A stretch of DNA of 51,254 nucleotides from Billgrantia zhangzhouensis (GCF_021404465.1 NZ_JABFTT010000022.1:1-51254), one strand, 5' to 3'. Numbered from the stretch's first letter, positions 17,061-26,763 are shown. Notes: generated by a model not told the origin, from the sequence alone. Translations and numbers: made by a program.

Positions 17061-18776
17061 CTACTGCCAGGTCACATGACAGACCAAGGCATCGATCCCC
17101 TGAGCCCGGAAGAACGCCAGCCAACGGCGCTGGTTGTCCTGCAACCTGTCGCCGGGCCCTTTCACCTCGATCAGTCGATAGCGAGGCTCGGCGCCGCCGG
17201 GCAGGAACTGGATCAGGTCGGGCAATCCGGCTCGGTTGGCCTTGAGGTCGCTCAGCAGGCGTTCGAAGCAAGCACGCAGATGCGTGGCGGGAATGCAGGT
17301 CAGCGCCTGTTCGAGCAACGTCTCGTCGAGCCCTTCCCAGAACACGAAGGGCGATGCCACGCCATGTTTTTCGCGCCAGACCCGCCATATCGCCTCGCCA
17401 TGGGCGCCCTCGTCGAGGCGGGCCAGACAGCGCTCGAACCGCTCGCGGCGGCGCGCGACGAAATCGTCGCGATAGAGATCCGCCGGCCCGCTATGGAAGG
17501 GATGAAAAAAAGCCCCGGGCAGCGGCGCGAACAGTGCCGGCCAACACAGCAGGCCGAACAGGCCGGTCAGCAGCGTATTTTCGACGTAATAGACCGGCGC
17601 TCCGGGACGGCTCAGGTGCTCGGCCACGGCCTGCTCGACGCCTGACGTCGTCTCACCGGGTCGAGGCAGGCACAGGTCCAGTCGTGGGGGGGATGGCTCG
17701 ACCTCGCGGCGTGGTGACGCCAGCCCCAGCCGACGACAGAGCCTGGGCAGCAAGCGTGCCAGCGCCTGGCTCTCCTGCTCGCCAACAGCCGATGCCCATG
17801 CTCGGCTGGCCAGGGCGTGAGCCTGGTGATGCTCGCCCAGCCGCTCCAGCAGTCGCAGGCGGCGAATGCGCGCCTCTACCTGGCCGGCCGGGCCGTCGCC
17901 GCTCTCGGCATAGAGCCGCAGGGCCAATGTTTCCTGCCCACCACGCTCGGCGGCCTGGCCCAGCCGGAACGTCAGCCTGGCATGCCGCTGCGCCAGCCAG
18001 GTATTCTCAGCCGGCACAGTCGGCATCTCGGTCATCAGCGTCTCGGGCGACTCCCCCTGCTCCAGCCGTTCACGCAGCTCGTGCAGCGTCAGGTAAACGT
18101 CCACCTCCTCACGGCAATGGAAGGCTCGTGAGCCGGGTGTCAGCTCGACGTGCTCGAAGCGCTGCAGGCCAAGCTCGGTGAGCACGAACTCGGCCCAGTC
18201 CTGGCGCAGGTTGCCGAAGAACATCAGCCGCAGCCGGTCGCACCAGGGCATCACGCTCAAGCGCACGATGCGCTCGCCGCCCAGCATCTCGCCGGCGGCG
18301 GGCCACCATTCGGTCAGCCGCTGCACCTGGCTCAAATGTGGCTGTAGCGTCTCCCACAGTACCGTCTTGCTCGCCCTGGACGAGAGCCCGGCATCGGCCA
18401 TCTCGCTTGCCAGCGCCTGACGCAGCTCGGCCAGGCGCAGCAGGCGAAACAGCTCGGCGAGTGATATCGCCGGGTCCGTCTCGACCCAGCCCGCTGAGGC
18501 GAGGGACGCAAGCGCCCTATCGACGTCGCCGATCTCGGCGTAAGCGAGCTTGCCGGTGCGAAAGTGCTCGCCCTTGCGCATCACCATGCGCACCAGCAGG
18601 GCCTGAGCCGCCTGCGGCAAGGCCTCGAATGTGATGAGAAAGCCCTGCTCCTGCGCGGTAAGCAGCTCGGCGTGATGCTCGCGCACCCAGCCAAGCACGA
18701 AGCGGAAGTTCGCCAGGTAGTAGAAGGGATCGCCGAGCGAAGCGGTCGCCGAGACAGGACGCAGGATACTGTTCAT
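17061..18776 (-). CDS. FAN1-like VRR-NUC structure-specific nuclease
   Basis: A 571-aa protein. The C-terminus carries the VRR-NUC active site: P519-D520 in GLPDLIQF, then E537-V-K539-GPGDRLQDNQ. The N-terminal region (about 20-180) is helical and winged-helix-like, and the centre is TPR-like, as in bacterial FAN1. FAN1 enzymes cut 5'-flap and crosslinked DNA. It leads a two-gene operon with the nuclease-helicase, which suggests joint work on interstrand crosslinks. Confidence 0.88.
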   Translation of the reverse strand: MNSILRPVSATASLGDPFYYLANFRFVLGWVREHHAELLTAQEQGFLITFEALPQAAQALLVRMVMRKGEHFRTGKLAYAEIGDVDRALASLASAGWVETDPAISLAELFRLLRLAELRQALASEMADAGLSSRASKTVLWETLQPHLSQVQRLTEWWPAAGEMLGGERIVRLSVMPWCDRLRLMFFGNLRQDWAEFVLTELGLQRFEHVELTPGSRAFHCREEVDVYLTLHELRERLEQGESPETLMTEMPTVPAENTWLAQRHARLTFRLGQAAERGGQETLALRLYAESGDGPAGQVEARIRRLRLLERLGEHHQAHALASRAWASAVGEQESQALARLLPRLCRRLGLASPRREVEPSPPRLDLCLPRPGETTSGVEQAVAEHLSRPGAPVYYVENTLLTGLFGLLCWPALFAPLPGAFFHPFHSGPADLYRDDFVARRRERFERCLARLDEGAHGEAIWRVWREKHGVASPFVFWEGLDETLLEQALTCIPATHLRACFERLLSDLKANRAGLPDLIQFLPGGAEPRYRLIEVKGPGDRLQDNQRRWLAFFRAQGIDALVCHVTWQ

Positions 18777-18820
18777 GCATCCATGATATCAGCCCCGTGA
18801 GGCACTGCCAGTCTCGCTAC

Positions 18821-19861
18821 TCAGCGTAGACCTGCGGTGAGTGCGCGCACCACGTCGGCCGCCGGTATCTCACGGCAGGCGCTGGCATTCTGACCGGCCC
18901 ACAGCGGCGAGAAATCGGTACTCCCTGCCGACTCGGCGGCACTGCGCAGCGGCGCTATGGCGGAGGTGGCCAGGGGGAAGGCCGGCGCCACGTCGCTGAG
19001 CGGACCGAGTTCGCGCATCAGCCTGGTGAGGATACCGCGAGCGGGCCGCCCCGTGTAGAGGTTGGTCAACGCCGTGTGGCGTGCCGCCTCACTCAACAGG
19101 GCCTGACGATGAAGCGTCGAGGTCATGGCCTCGGGGCAGCAGAGAAAGGCGGTGCCGACCTGGACGGCAGAGGCACCCAGGGCAAGGGCTGCGGCGACAC
19201 CACGGGAATCGGCGATGCCGCCAGCGGCGACCACCGGCACCGACACGGCCTCCACCACCTGCGGCAGCAGGGCAAAGGTGCCCAGTTGGGTGGTCACGTC
19301 CTCGCTGAGGAACATGCCACGGTGGCCGCCTGCTTCAGCGCCCTGGGCGATTACCACATCGACGCCGTGCGCCTCGAGCCAGCAAGCTTCTTCGACCGTG
19401 GTGGCGGACGACAGCACCACGGCCCCCCATGCCTTGACCCGCTCGACCAACGCCGGCTCCGGCAGGCCGAAATGAAAGCTGACCACCTCAGGACGAAACG
19501 CCGCGAGGGCATCGCAGGCTTTATGGTCAAAGGGACGCCGCCCGGCCCCCGCCGCTATACTGTCGATATCAAGACCGTATTCGGCGTAGTAGGGCGCCAG
19601 TGCCTGGTGCCAGCGCTGCAGGCGTACTTCATCGGGCGCCGGCGGAACATGGCAGAAAAAGTTGACGTTGAGCGGCTTCGCGGTGGCGGCACGAATGCGC
19701 TGGAGTTCATCCACCATGGCCTCGGGCGAAAGCATTGCGCAGGGCAGAGCACCCAGACCGCCCGCCTCACACACAGCCACGGCTAGGTCGCCGCCCTGGA
19801 CGCCGGCCATCGGCGCCTGAAGGATGGGAAATTCGATGCCGAGCTGGTGAGTCAGGCTCAT
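18821..19861 (-). CDS. Nitronate monooxygenase-like FMN protein
   Basis: A 346-aa TIM-barrel flavoprotein of the nitronate monooxygenase (2-nitropropane dioxygenase) family. The opening LGIEFPILQAPMAGV, the middle HGVDVVIAQGAEAGGHRG and the phosphate-binding PVVAAGGIADSRGVAAALALGA are standard. Members oxidise nitronates such as propionate-3-nitronate, but substrates vary and none is shown here. It stands 14 bp downstream of the BrkB/YihY gene and may share its transcript. Confidence 0.86.
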   Translation of the reverse strand: MSLTHQLGIEFPILQAPMAGVQGGDLAVAVCEAGGLGALPCAMLSPEAMVDELQRIRAATAKPLNVNFFCHVPPAPDEVRLQRWHQALAPYYAEYGLDIDSIAAGAGRRPFDHKACDALAAFRPEVVSFHFGLPEPALVERVKAWGAVVLSSATTVEEACWLEAHGVDVVIAQGAEAGGHRGMFLSEDVTTQLGTFALLPQVVEAVSVPVVAAGGIADSRGVAAALALGASAVQVGTAFLCCPEAMTSTLHRQALLSEAARHTALTNLYTGRPARGILTRLMRELGPLSDVAPAFPLATSAIAPLRSAAESAGSTDFSPLWAGQNASACREIPAADVVRALTAGLR

Positions 19862-19875
19862 GCTACTCCTCCCTG

Positions 19876-20847
19876 CTATCGTTCGTTGCGTTGCCAGGGA
19901 CGTTTCGGTCCCAGCGTATCCGCCGCATAGGCGCCTCGCTCGCCCATGGGGCGAGGCTCGCCGACCGTGGTGTCGCAGCGGGTCTGTCGCTCCATTTCAG
20001 CGTTGATCTCGGCGCCGAGCAATACGACGAACGAGGAGAGCCAGAACCACAGCATCAGTACCACCACGGCACCCAGCGAGCCGTACAGTTCATCCATGTT
20101 GGCGAACTGGCTCACGTAGAGCGATAGCCCGCCCGAGCCAACCAGCCAGAGTAGCGTCGCCACCACGGTACCCACGCTGACCCATTCCCAGCGCGGCGCA
20201 CACCGGTAGGGCCCGAAGCGATAGAGCGCGGCAATCACGAACATCATCATCAGTAGTAGGGCCGGCCAGCGCAGCCAGGTGATCAAGGTGACGAGCGGAC
20301 CATCCAGGAGGAGCCAGCCGACGACCAGAGGATAGATCGCCACGAACACAGTGGCTGCCAGCGACATCGTGATCAACCCAATGGTTAGCGCCGCCACCAC
20401 CAGCATGCGATGCAGCAGACCACGCTGCTCTTCCTCACCATAGACCACATTGAGCCCCACCAGCAGCCCGCGTACCCCCTTCGAAGCCACGAACATCGCC
20501 ACCACCAAGCCGACCAGGGCCGTCAGACTGAGGCCGGTGTCGGTGTTCTCGCTAACCTCCTGGGCCTGCTCGTTGATCAAGCGTGCACCGCCGGGTGGCA
20601 TGAAGCGACTGAGTTCGCCGATCTGGGCAGTGATCTCCGCGGGATCGAAGACCAGCGCCCATAGTGAGATGACCGCGCCAATGGCGGGGAACAGCGACAG
20701 CAGCGCGTAGAAGGCGATACCTGCCGCCAGCATGTTGACGCGGTCATCGGCAGCCTGCTGCTTGACTCGCCAGACCACGTCCAGCCATCCCGGCCCAGGT
20801 ATCTGGTGGGGGACTTCGGCTTTCCTGCCTCGCCACAATTTCGCCAT
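19876..20847 (-). CDS. YihY/BrkB family inner membrane protein
   Basis: A 323-aa protein with about six transmembrane helices between residues 35 and 280, including the family features DRVNMLAAGIAFYALLSLFP near the start and YGSLGAVVVLMLWFWLSSFV near the end. The tail is charged and cytoplasmic. Family members were once called ribonuclease BN by mistake; their real function is unknown. It lies 21 bp after the retropepsin-like gene in the same direction. Confidence 0.9.
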   Translation of the reverse strand: MAKLWRGRKAEVPHQIPGPGWLDVVWRVKQQAADDRVNMLAAGIAFYALLSLFPAIGAVISLWALVFDPAEITAQIGELSRFMPPGGARLINEQAQEVSENTDTGLSLTALVGLVVAMFVASKGVRGLLVGLNVVYGEEEQRGLLHRMLVVAALTIGLITMSLAATVFVAIYPLVVGWLLLDGPLVTLITWLRWPALLLMMMFVIAALYRFGPYRCAPRWEWVSVGTVVATLLWLVGSGGLSLYVSQFANMDELYGSLGAVVVLMLWFWLSSFVVLLGAEINAEMERQTRCDTTVGEPRPMGERGAYAADTLGPKRPWQRNER

Positions 20848-20868
20848 ACCGCTCCTCGGAACTCCTCC

Positions 20869-21396
20869 TCACGGCTGTCCCGCCGGGCGCAGCACCATAC
20901 GGGAATCGCGGATCTCGATGTCGAACCGGTTAAGGAAGCTCATGCCCAGCAGTGCCACCTCGCCTTCGAGCCCCGGGCTGATGGAACCGCGCACCTCGGT
21001 GGCGGAGAAACCTCCCAGGCTGACCTCGTCGAGCCAGGTTAGGTCACCACGCACGCGCCCGTTAGCGGTGTTGAACCAGGCCGAGCCTGCACGCTCCAAC
21101 CCCAGTCGCTCAGCGAATGCAAGGGGTACGGCCACGTAAGTGGCGCCTGTATCGAGCAGGAACTCGATCGGCTCACCGTTGATGCGTCCGGTGGCGACGA
21201 AGTGTCCCGAGCGGTTGCGCTCGAGCACGATCGGTTCGTCCACTCCGCTCACGGCATTGACCAGGTGCGCATTGGGGTTGCGCTGGGCTTCTAGGAAACC
21301 GTGAAACCACCAACTGCCAAAACCGATGAACGCCACCCAGAACAGCAGCATCATGCCCATTCCGGCACGCCGTACCGAACCGCCCTCTCGCCTCAT
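20869..21396 (-). CDS. Membrane-anchored retropepsin-like aspartic protease (TIGR02281 type)
   Basis: A 175-aa protein with one N-terminal transmembrane helix (about residues 11-30) and a periplasmic clan AA protease domain. It contains the catalytic D-T-G in FLLDTGATYVAVP and the second conserved hydrophobic-glycine segment LLGMSFLNRFD. Such single-domain enzymes act as homodimers. ATG 21396 follows CAGGAGGTGG, which rules out a longer open frame upstream. The substrate is unknown. Confidence 0.85.
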   Translation of the reverse strand: MRREGGSVRRAGMGMMLLFWVAFIGFGSWWFHGFLEAQRNPNAHLVNAVSGVDEPIVLERNRSGHFVATGRINGEPIEFLLDTGATYVAVPLAFAERLGLERAGSAWFNTANGRVRGDLTWLDEVSLGGFSATEVRGSISPGLEGEVALLGMSFLNRFDIEIRDSRMVLRPAGQP

Positions 21397-21554
21397 CGAC
21401 CCACCTCCTGGAAAAGCGCGGCCAGCCGCGTTGACACCTGCGCATCCGCTGTCTGTACTGAGGAGCGCCAAGTATCCCTTGGCTGCGCATGCCACGGCAC
21501 TCGCCGGGTGCCATCGCCGTTCGACAACGACGTGATAAGAACAAGGATAGCCCC

Positions 21555-21791
21555 ATGCATGACAGCATCGAATCTTCGACCACGTTGGCTCGCTGCCATT
21601 CCCGCAACGTCCGCCACCTGGCCCGCATCGTCCTGGTCATGCTCTTGCCACTCGCCTGCGCCTCGACAGTGGCCTGGGATGGGCTGGTGGAAAAGCAGGT
21701 CTTCGAAATGGACGCCTACACTACCGTCAGCGGCGAGACCTGGGGAACGGATTTTCCGTTGGTCACCATCCGCGACTTCCTCGCTGAGTGA
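21555..21791 (+). pseudogene. Collapsed alpha/beta-hydrolase (homoserine-acetyltransferase-like) remnant
   Basis: A 78-codon frame with AAGGA seven bases before ATG 21555 and a signal-like segment (LARIVLVMLLPLACASTVA). The exported part then joins two pieces normally far apart: VEKQVFEMDAYTTVSGE, like the N-terminus of exported MetX-like hydrolases, and WGTDFPLVTIRDFLAE, like the segment well over 100 residues later. The nucleophile elbow and all C-terminal parts are absent. I read this as an in-frame internal deletion plus truncation. A real small exported protein is possible. Confidence 0.55.
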
Positions 21792-21811
21792 GGCGCCCGT
21801 TCCCTGACGCG

Positions 21812-22561
21812 TCAGCCCGCCAGGGAGCGCACCAGCAGGTAGACACCCATGGCCAGCAGGCCGCTGAGGAAGACCCGCCGAAAGGTGGTCTCCGAAAGCC
21901 GCTGGCGCAACTTCTGGCCGAGCTGCATGCCCACGATGGCTGGCACCACCGCCCCCAGCGACATGAGTCCCAGTTCCACGCTGAGCAGGCGCTGTTCGCC
22001 CATGGAGAGACCCAGCGCCGTGGTGGTCACCACAAACAGTACGCCCATGGCCTGGATCAGCATGTCCCGCGGCAGGCCGAGCGCCTGCAGATAGGCCACG
22101 CCGGGAAACACCGAGGAGCCGGTCATGCCGGTGAGCAGGCCGGTCAGCGCACCATTGACCGGTGCTGCATGGCGGCCACGGCTGACCATCTTGCCGAGCC
22201 CGAGATTGAACAGCCCCGAAAGGGCATAGAAGGCAAGCAGCACACCCAGCAGGCCGGATAGCCAGCGCACGTCGACCCTGGCCAGGATGCTGACCCCCAG
22301 CCACACAGTCACCACCGAGGCCAGCAGGAAGGGCCACAGCCGGCGTAGGATCTGGCGCAAATAACCGCCGACCAGCGCCTGCCACACATTGGTGACGATA
22401 GTCGGCACCAACAGCAGCGCCATGGCCGACGGTAGCCCCACCGTAGCCGCGAGCAGAGCCAGCGAGACCGTGGGCATGCCCATGCCGATCACGCCCTTGA
22501 CCAGGCCGGCGGCGACGAAGGTTGCCGCTACCAGCACCAGCAGCAAGGGGTCCAGGCTCAT
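21812..22561 (-). CDS. TSUP family (TauE/SafE) membrane transporter
   Basis: A 249-aa protein with about eight transmembrane helices and the family repeats: FVAAGLVKGVIGMGMPTVSL near the N-terminus and GLLTGMTGSSVFPGVAYLQ in the second half. TSUP proteins usually export sulfite, sulfoacetate or other small anions; the substrate here is unknown. Its ATG overlaps the TGA of the upstream MFS gene (ATGA), so the two are translationally coupled. Confidence 0.9.
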   Translation of the reverse strand: MSLDPLLLVLVAATFVAAGLVKGVIGMGMPTVSLALLAATVGLPSAMALLLVPTIVTNVWQALVGGYLRQILRRLWPFLLASVVTVWLGVSILARVDVRWLSGLLGVLLAFYALSGLFNLGLGKMVSRGRHAAPVNGALTGLLTGMTGSSVFPGVAYLQALGLPRDMLIQAMGVLFVVTTTALGLSMGEQRLLSVELGLMSLGAVVPAIVGMQLGQKLRQRLSETTFRRVFLSGLLAMGVYLLVRSLAG

Positions 22562-23943
22562 CGCTCGATGCCTCCCACCGCGGCTTGACCGTTGCGTGCC
22601 TCCCACTCGGCGGCGGCCAGCTCTCCCCGGGGCTGGTTAACCGCCAGACAGATCACGATGGCGACGATAAACAGGACGGCACATAGCAGGATCGAGGCCT
22701 GCAACCCAACCACCGACTGCAGCAACCCCAACCCGATGATGCCGACTACGCCTGCCAGTTTGTTGGCCAGGCCCCAGAAACCGAAGAACTCAGCGGCCTT
22801 ACGCGTGGGCGAAAACAGCCCCACCAGAGCGCGGCTGGCCGATTGGCTGGAGCCCAGCGAGAGTCCCGCCAGGCAGCCCACGAACAGGAACAGGTGCTGC
22901 GCTTCCCAATCCAATCCCAAGCTGACATTGAGGAAGGCGGTGACCTCCGGCGTGGCCCAGATAGCGAGTATCGCCGCCACCCACAGCATCAGAGTCAACT
23001 GATAAGTGAACTTGGTGCCGATGCGATCCTGCAGGAAACCGAAGCCAAGCGCGCCCGCTGCCGCAGTGATCTGGACGATGATGAACATGACGTTGCGCAC
23101 CGCTTCGTCCCAGCCGATCACCTGGGCACCGTAGATGAAAGCGAAGGCGATGATGATGTAGACCCCGGCCATGGAGAACAGCAGCGACACCAGGAAGATG
23201 CCCAGGTCGCGGAAGTGCCGCAGCTCGTGCAGGGTGGTGGAGACACGCTCCCAAGCGATCTCGCGATAGGTTTTGGCATGCGGCTGTGGGTCGCCGCGCT
23301 CCTTGAGCCACACGAAGGTGGGAATCGCGGTGACCAGGAAGAAGGCTGCCGCGAAGGGCCCCACCCAGCGAATGCGCTCGAAATTCTCGGCCGTGGCCTC
23401 GCCCAGCACCACCAGGGTGAACCCGGCGGCGAACAAGCCTCCCACATAGCCTAACGCCCAGCCGAAACCGGAGATCTTGCCGAGGTCCTGGGGAGGACCG
23501 AGACCGGGCAAAAAGGCCGCGATGAAGGACTCACCCATGGAATAGGCGTAATTGGAAACTACGATCAGCAACAGCCCGAGCAAGACATAACCAGGGGCGA
23601 CGAAATAGAGCAACGCCGTGGCCACCACCGTAACGACGTAGCTGGCGAACAGAAAGCGCTTCTTGGCGGCCCGGTAGTCCATCACTGCGCCACACAGCGG
23701 GCCGGTGATCACTACCATGAGATAGCTGACGGCCAGGGCCAGGCTCCACAGCAGGTTGGCCAGGCGGAAGCCGTCGTCACGATCGCCGACGATCACGGTG
23801 GTGAACAGTTCGCCGAAGACCACGGTGATGATCAGCAGCGTATAGGCCTGGTTGGCGAAATCGAACATCGCCCAGCCAAAGATCTCCCGCTTCGACGCCC
23901 GCTGCCGGGGTGACGTACCGCCAACGGCCGGTATCGCGCTCAT
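22558..23943 (-). CDS. UMF1/Atg22-like MFS transporter
   Basis: A 461-aa major facilitator with about 12 transmembrane helices. The N-terminal signature FGWAMFDFANQAYTLLIITV is typical of the UMF1 family related to yeast vacuolar Atg22. The substrate is not known; amino acid efflux is the role of Atg22 in yeast. It is the first gene of a pair with the TSUP transporter and is divergent from the PQQ sugar-dehydrogenase-like gene. Confidence 0.9.
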   Translation of the reverse strand: MSAIPAVGGTSPRQRASKREIFGWAMFDFANQAYTLLIITVVFGELFTTVIVGDRDDGFRLANLLWSLALAVSYLMVVITGPLCGAVMDYRAAKKRFLFASYVVTVVATALLYFVAPGYVLLGLLLIVVSNYAYSMGESFIAAFLPGLGPPQDLGKISGFGWALGYVGGLFAAGFTLVVLGEATAENFERIRWVGPFAAAFFLVTAIPTFVWLKERGDPQPHAKTYREIAWERVSTTLHELRHFRDLGIFLVSLLFSMAGVYIIIAFAFIYGAQVIGWDEAVRNVMFIIVQITAAAGALGFGFLQDRIGTKFTYQLTLMLWVAAILAIWATPEVTAFLNVSLGLDWEAQHLFLFVGCLAGLSLGSSQSASRALVGLFSPTRKAAEFFGFWGLANKLAGVVGIIGLGLLQSVVGLQASILLCAVLFIVAIVICLAVNQPRGELAAAEWEARNGQAAVGGIER

Positions 23944-24068
23944 CTGTGCCTGCCCTCCTTTCCCTGCCCCTGGTGGAAACGCCTAGCCTAACAGCTTATC
24001 GGGGCGAACATGACGCCATGGCTGCTTTCACTACACTGAGAGCGACATTTCGAAACCGGAGGCAAGCA

Positions 24069-25181
24069 ATGGAACGCTTGATGGGATTCCCCCTGGTGCT
24101 GGCAGCACTCGCCACGACGGCACATGCGGAGGAGATGTCGCTGAGTATCGCGCACCAAGAACTTAGCCTGATCCCGGTAGCGGAGGATCTCGAAAGCCCT
24201 TGGGGCATGGCCGTACTGCCCGGCGGGCTATTCGTGATCAGTGAGCGTACGGGGCAAATCCAGACCTTCTACAACGGCGAACGCCAGGAGGTCGCAGGTT
24301 TGCCCGGCATTCACGTCGAGGAGCAGGGCGGCCTGCTCGACATCGCCGCTTCGCCCGAGTATCCCGATACCGGCTGGCTCTACTTCACTTACTCGAGCGG
24401 TGACGAGGACTCCACCGCAACGGCCCTGGCCCGCGGGCGCTTGGCCGGAGACCGCCTAGTGGACGTGGAGGAACTGTTTGAGCAGAATCGGCGTTCCGAG
24501 CCAGGCCCCAATGCCGGCTCACGCCTGGCCTGGATGGGCGACGACACCTTGCTGATGTCCGTCGGCGATCGCAACTCCCCCGATCGCGCCCAGGATACCC
24601 AGGACCATGCCGGCTCCATCCTGCGCCTCGACCCGCAGGGCCTGGCGCCGGAGAACAACCCCCTGCTGGAAGACGCCGGCTATCTGCCCGAACTCTACTC
24701 CTGGGGGCACCGCCACGTACTTGGCCTGGCAGTGGATGAGACACGCAACAACGTCTGGGCCGTCGAAGCCCACGACAACGGCAGGGGCGCATTGGTCCTG
24801 GTGGAGCGCGGCGAGAGGCATGGCAGCCCGGTGGAGGAAGGTTCGGACCTCCTCGAGGAGGCCGCCAGCAGCGACCTGTTTACCGAAGAGGAAGTCATCC
24901 AACCTGCTTATCGCTTTCCCGAGGACGTCTCGCCGTCAGGCCTGGCGGTGGTCAATGGCGAGCATTACCCCGATTGGCAAGGTAACCTGATCGTCGGCGG
25001 ACTGGAGAGCGAGCAGCTCTATCGCTTCGAGGTAAACGGAGGCGATATTACCGACATGGAAGAACTGCTCGACGAAACACAAGGTCCGGTGCGTGAGGTT
25101 CGTCAGGGGCCAGATGGCTACCTCTACGTCCTCATCGGTGACGAGAGCGGCACCCTCTATCGGCTCGAACCCGAGGAGTAG
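24069..25181 (+). CDS. PQQ-dependent sugar-dehydrogenase-like exported beta-propeller (YliI type)
   Basis: A 370-aa protein with a signal peptide ending at TAHA-E21 and a six-bladed propeller of the soluble glucose/aldose dehydrogenase family. Family landmarks are ESPWGMAVLPGG at the start, LLMSVGDRNSPDRAQD with the PQQ-region Asp/Arg, and YSWGHRHVLGLAVDE in place of the usual GHRNPQG. Cofactor use is inferred; the complete pqq operon in this window would supply it. ATG 24069 gives the signal peptide; the open frame runs further upstream without one. Confidence 0.82.
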   Translation: MERLMGFPLVLAALATTAHAEEMSLSIAHQELSLIPVAEDLESPWGMAVLPGGLFVISERTGQIQTFYNGERQEVAGLPGIHVEEQGGLLDIAASPEYPDTGWLYFTYSSGDEDSTATALARGRLAGDRLVDVEELFEQNRRSEPGPNAGSRLAWMGDDTLLMSVGDRNSPDRAQDTQDHAGSILRLDPQGLAPENNPLLEDAGYLPELYSWGHRHVLGLAVDETRNNVWAVEAHDNGRGALVLVERGERHGSPVEEGSDLLEEAASSDLFTEEEVIQPAYRFPEDVSPSGLAVVNGEHYPDWQGNLIVGGLESEQLYRFEVNGGDITDMEELLDETQGPVREVRQGPDGYLYVLIGDESGTLYRLEPEE

Positions 25182-25188
25182 CACTGCT

Positions 25189-25217
25189 GCCGGCCGGCTC
25201 GAACCTGTCGGGCCGGC
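25189..25217. terminator. Weak hairpin after the sugar-dehydrogenase-like gene
   Basis: GCCGGCC (25189-25195) and GGCCGGC (25211-25217) form a 7-bp GC stem with a 15-nt loop, followed by CTCTTGCG. It begins seven bases after the stop codon, but the U-tract is poor. Confidence 0.4.
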
Positions 25218-25404
25218 CTCTTGCGTGAGGAGCAGAGTTCTTCACTTCTCACGCAGCCCGGGGCATTATCGCGGTTACCCTGGTTAATTGGCTTTACGCC
25301 CTCCCCAAGGCCGTTTTCGCCGGCACCAGGTGCGCAGGTGGCTGGAAGCGTGATCGATCCAGCGCAGCACAATCAAAAGAACAAGCAAGCAGGGTGCTGG
25401 CCGA

Positions 25405-26763
25405 ATGAAGAAATGGCTAATGTCGATGTTGGCTCTGCTGTCGCTCCCGGCGGTCGCAGGCCTGGAAGGGCTGACCTTCATCACCGAAGAGTACCCTCCC
25501 TACAACTACCGGCAGGACGACCGGCTCGAAGGCATTTCAGTCGAGCTTCTCGAACGCATATTCCGCGTAACCGATACTGCGCGCTCCCGCAAGGACATAC
25601 TCTACTACCCTTGGGCACGTGGCTATGACACGGCGCTCTCCGAACCGGGTACGGTGCTATTCTCCACCACCCGTACCGAGCAGCGCGAACCGCTGTTCCA
25701 ATGGGTGGGCCCCATTGCCACCGACAGGGTCACGCTGATCGCCCGCCGCGACAGCGACATACGCTTGGACGACATCGCGGACGTAATCGCCGGAGGCTAT
25801 CGCATTGCCGTAATTCGCGAAGATATCGGCGCCCAGCGGCTACAGGAAGCCGGGGTGCCGGACAGCCAGGTGCATGCCGCGATCTCCAACGTCAGCGCAC
25901 TGCGTATGCTGGAACGCGGCAGGGTCGACCTGTGGACCTACAGCGAGGATGTCGCCTTCTGGTTGATGAACGAAGAGAACCTGCCGACTACCGACTACGT
26001 CCCCGCCCTGACAATCAGCGAATCCGACCTCTACTATGCCCTGAACCCCCGCACCGACCCCACGCTGGTGGCGAAAATGCAGGAGGCGCTGAACCGCCTG
26101 CGTGAAGATGGGGTGCTGAGCGTAATCCTCGGCGGCACCATCGCCTTCAACACCGAGGAATATCCGCCCTACAACTATGAGGACGGAAACGGCAGGATCA
26201 CGGGCACCTCCACCGAACTCCTGCGCGCCGCACTCGAAGCCGCCGAACTCGATGCCGATTTTCGCCTGCTGCCCTGGGCACGCGCCTATACCGAAGCCCA
26301 ACTGCGCGAACGCCACTGCGTCTACTCGACCACCCGCACACCGGAGCGTGAGGCGCTGTTCACCTGGATCGGCCCGCTGATTTCCAGTACCTGGGCCGCC
26401 TTCGCCCTGGCAGATGCCGACATCGATGCCGATTCTCTGGAGGACTTGCAGGAGCTGCGGGTGGGCAGCTTCCGCGAGGATGCCGTTGGCCACTACGCTG
26501 CCAGCCAAGGCGTACCCATCGTCGTGGCCAGCGCCGAACGCGAGAACATTGGACGCCTGCGCGCCGGACTGATCGATGCCTGGGTCACCGGCGAGGAGAC
26601 CGCCTGGCTCCTCGCCGAGGAGGCCGGCCTGTCGTTGCAACGACTCTTTGCTTTCAACGAAGTCGATCTCTACCTGGCCTGCCACCCCTCGGTACCGGAC
26701 CAGTTCGTCACTCGCCTGCAAGCGGCTCTCGACCGCGCACTCGCCGAAGCGGAGGCACCCTAG
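25405..26763 (+). CDS. Periplasmic protein with two tandem SBP_bac_3 domains
   Basis: A 452-aa exported protein: signal peptide to about residue 19, then two homologous amino-acid-type solute-binding domains (20-243 and 244-452). The duplication is visible as EEYPPYNY at 28-35 and 251-258, PWAR at 69-72 and 290-293, and STTRT at 87-91 and 308-312, a period of 221-223. No ABC permease or ATPase is adjacent. Instead its stop overlaps the start of a diguanylate cyclase, so it more likely senses a ligand for that enzyme, as NspS does for MbaA in Vibrio. Confidence 0.85.
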   Translation: MKKWLMSMLALLSLPAVAGLEGLTFITEEYPPYNYRQDDRLEGISVELLERIFRVTDTARSRKDILYYPWARGYDTALSEPGTVLFSTTRTEQREPLFQWVGPIATDRVTLIARRDSDIRLDDIADVIAGGYRIAVIREDIGAQRLQEAGVPDSQVHAAISNVSALRMLERGRVDLWTYSEDVAFWLMNEENLPTTDYVPALTISESDLYYALNPRTDPTLVAKMQEALNRLREDGVLSVILGGTIAFNTEEYPPYNYEDGNGRITGTSTELLRAALEAAELDADFRLLPWARAYTEAQLRERHCVYSTTRTPEREALFTWIGPLISSTWAAFALADADIDADSLEDLQELRVGSFREDAVGHYAASQGVPIVVASAERENIGRLRAGLIDAWVTGEETAWLLAEEAGLSLQRLFAFNEVDLYLACHPSVPDQFVTRLQAALDRALAEAEAP

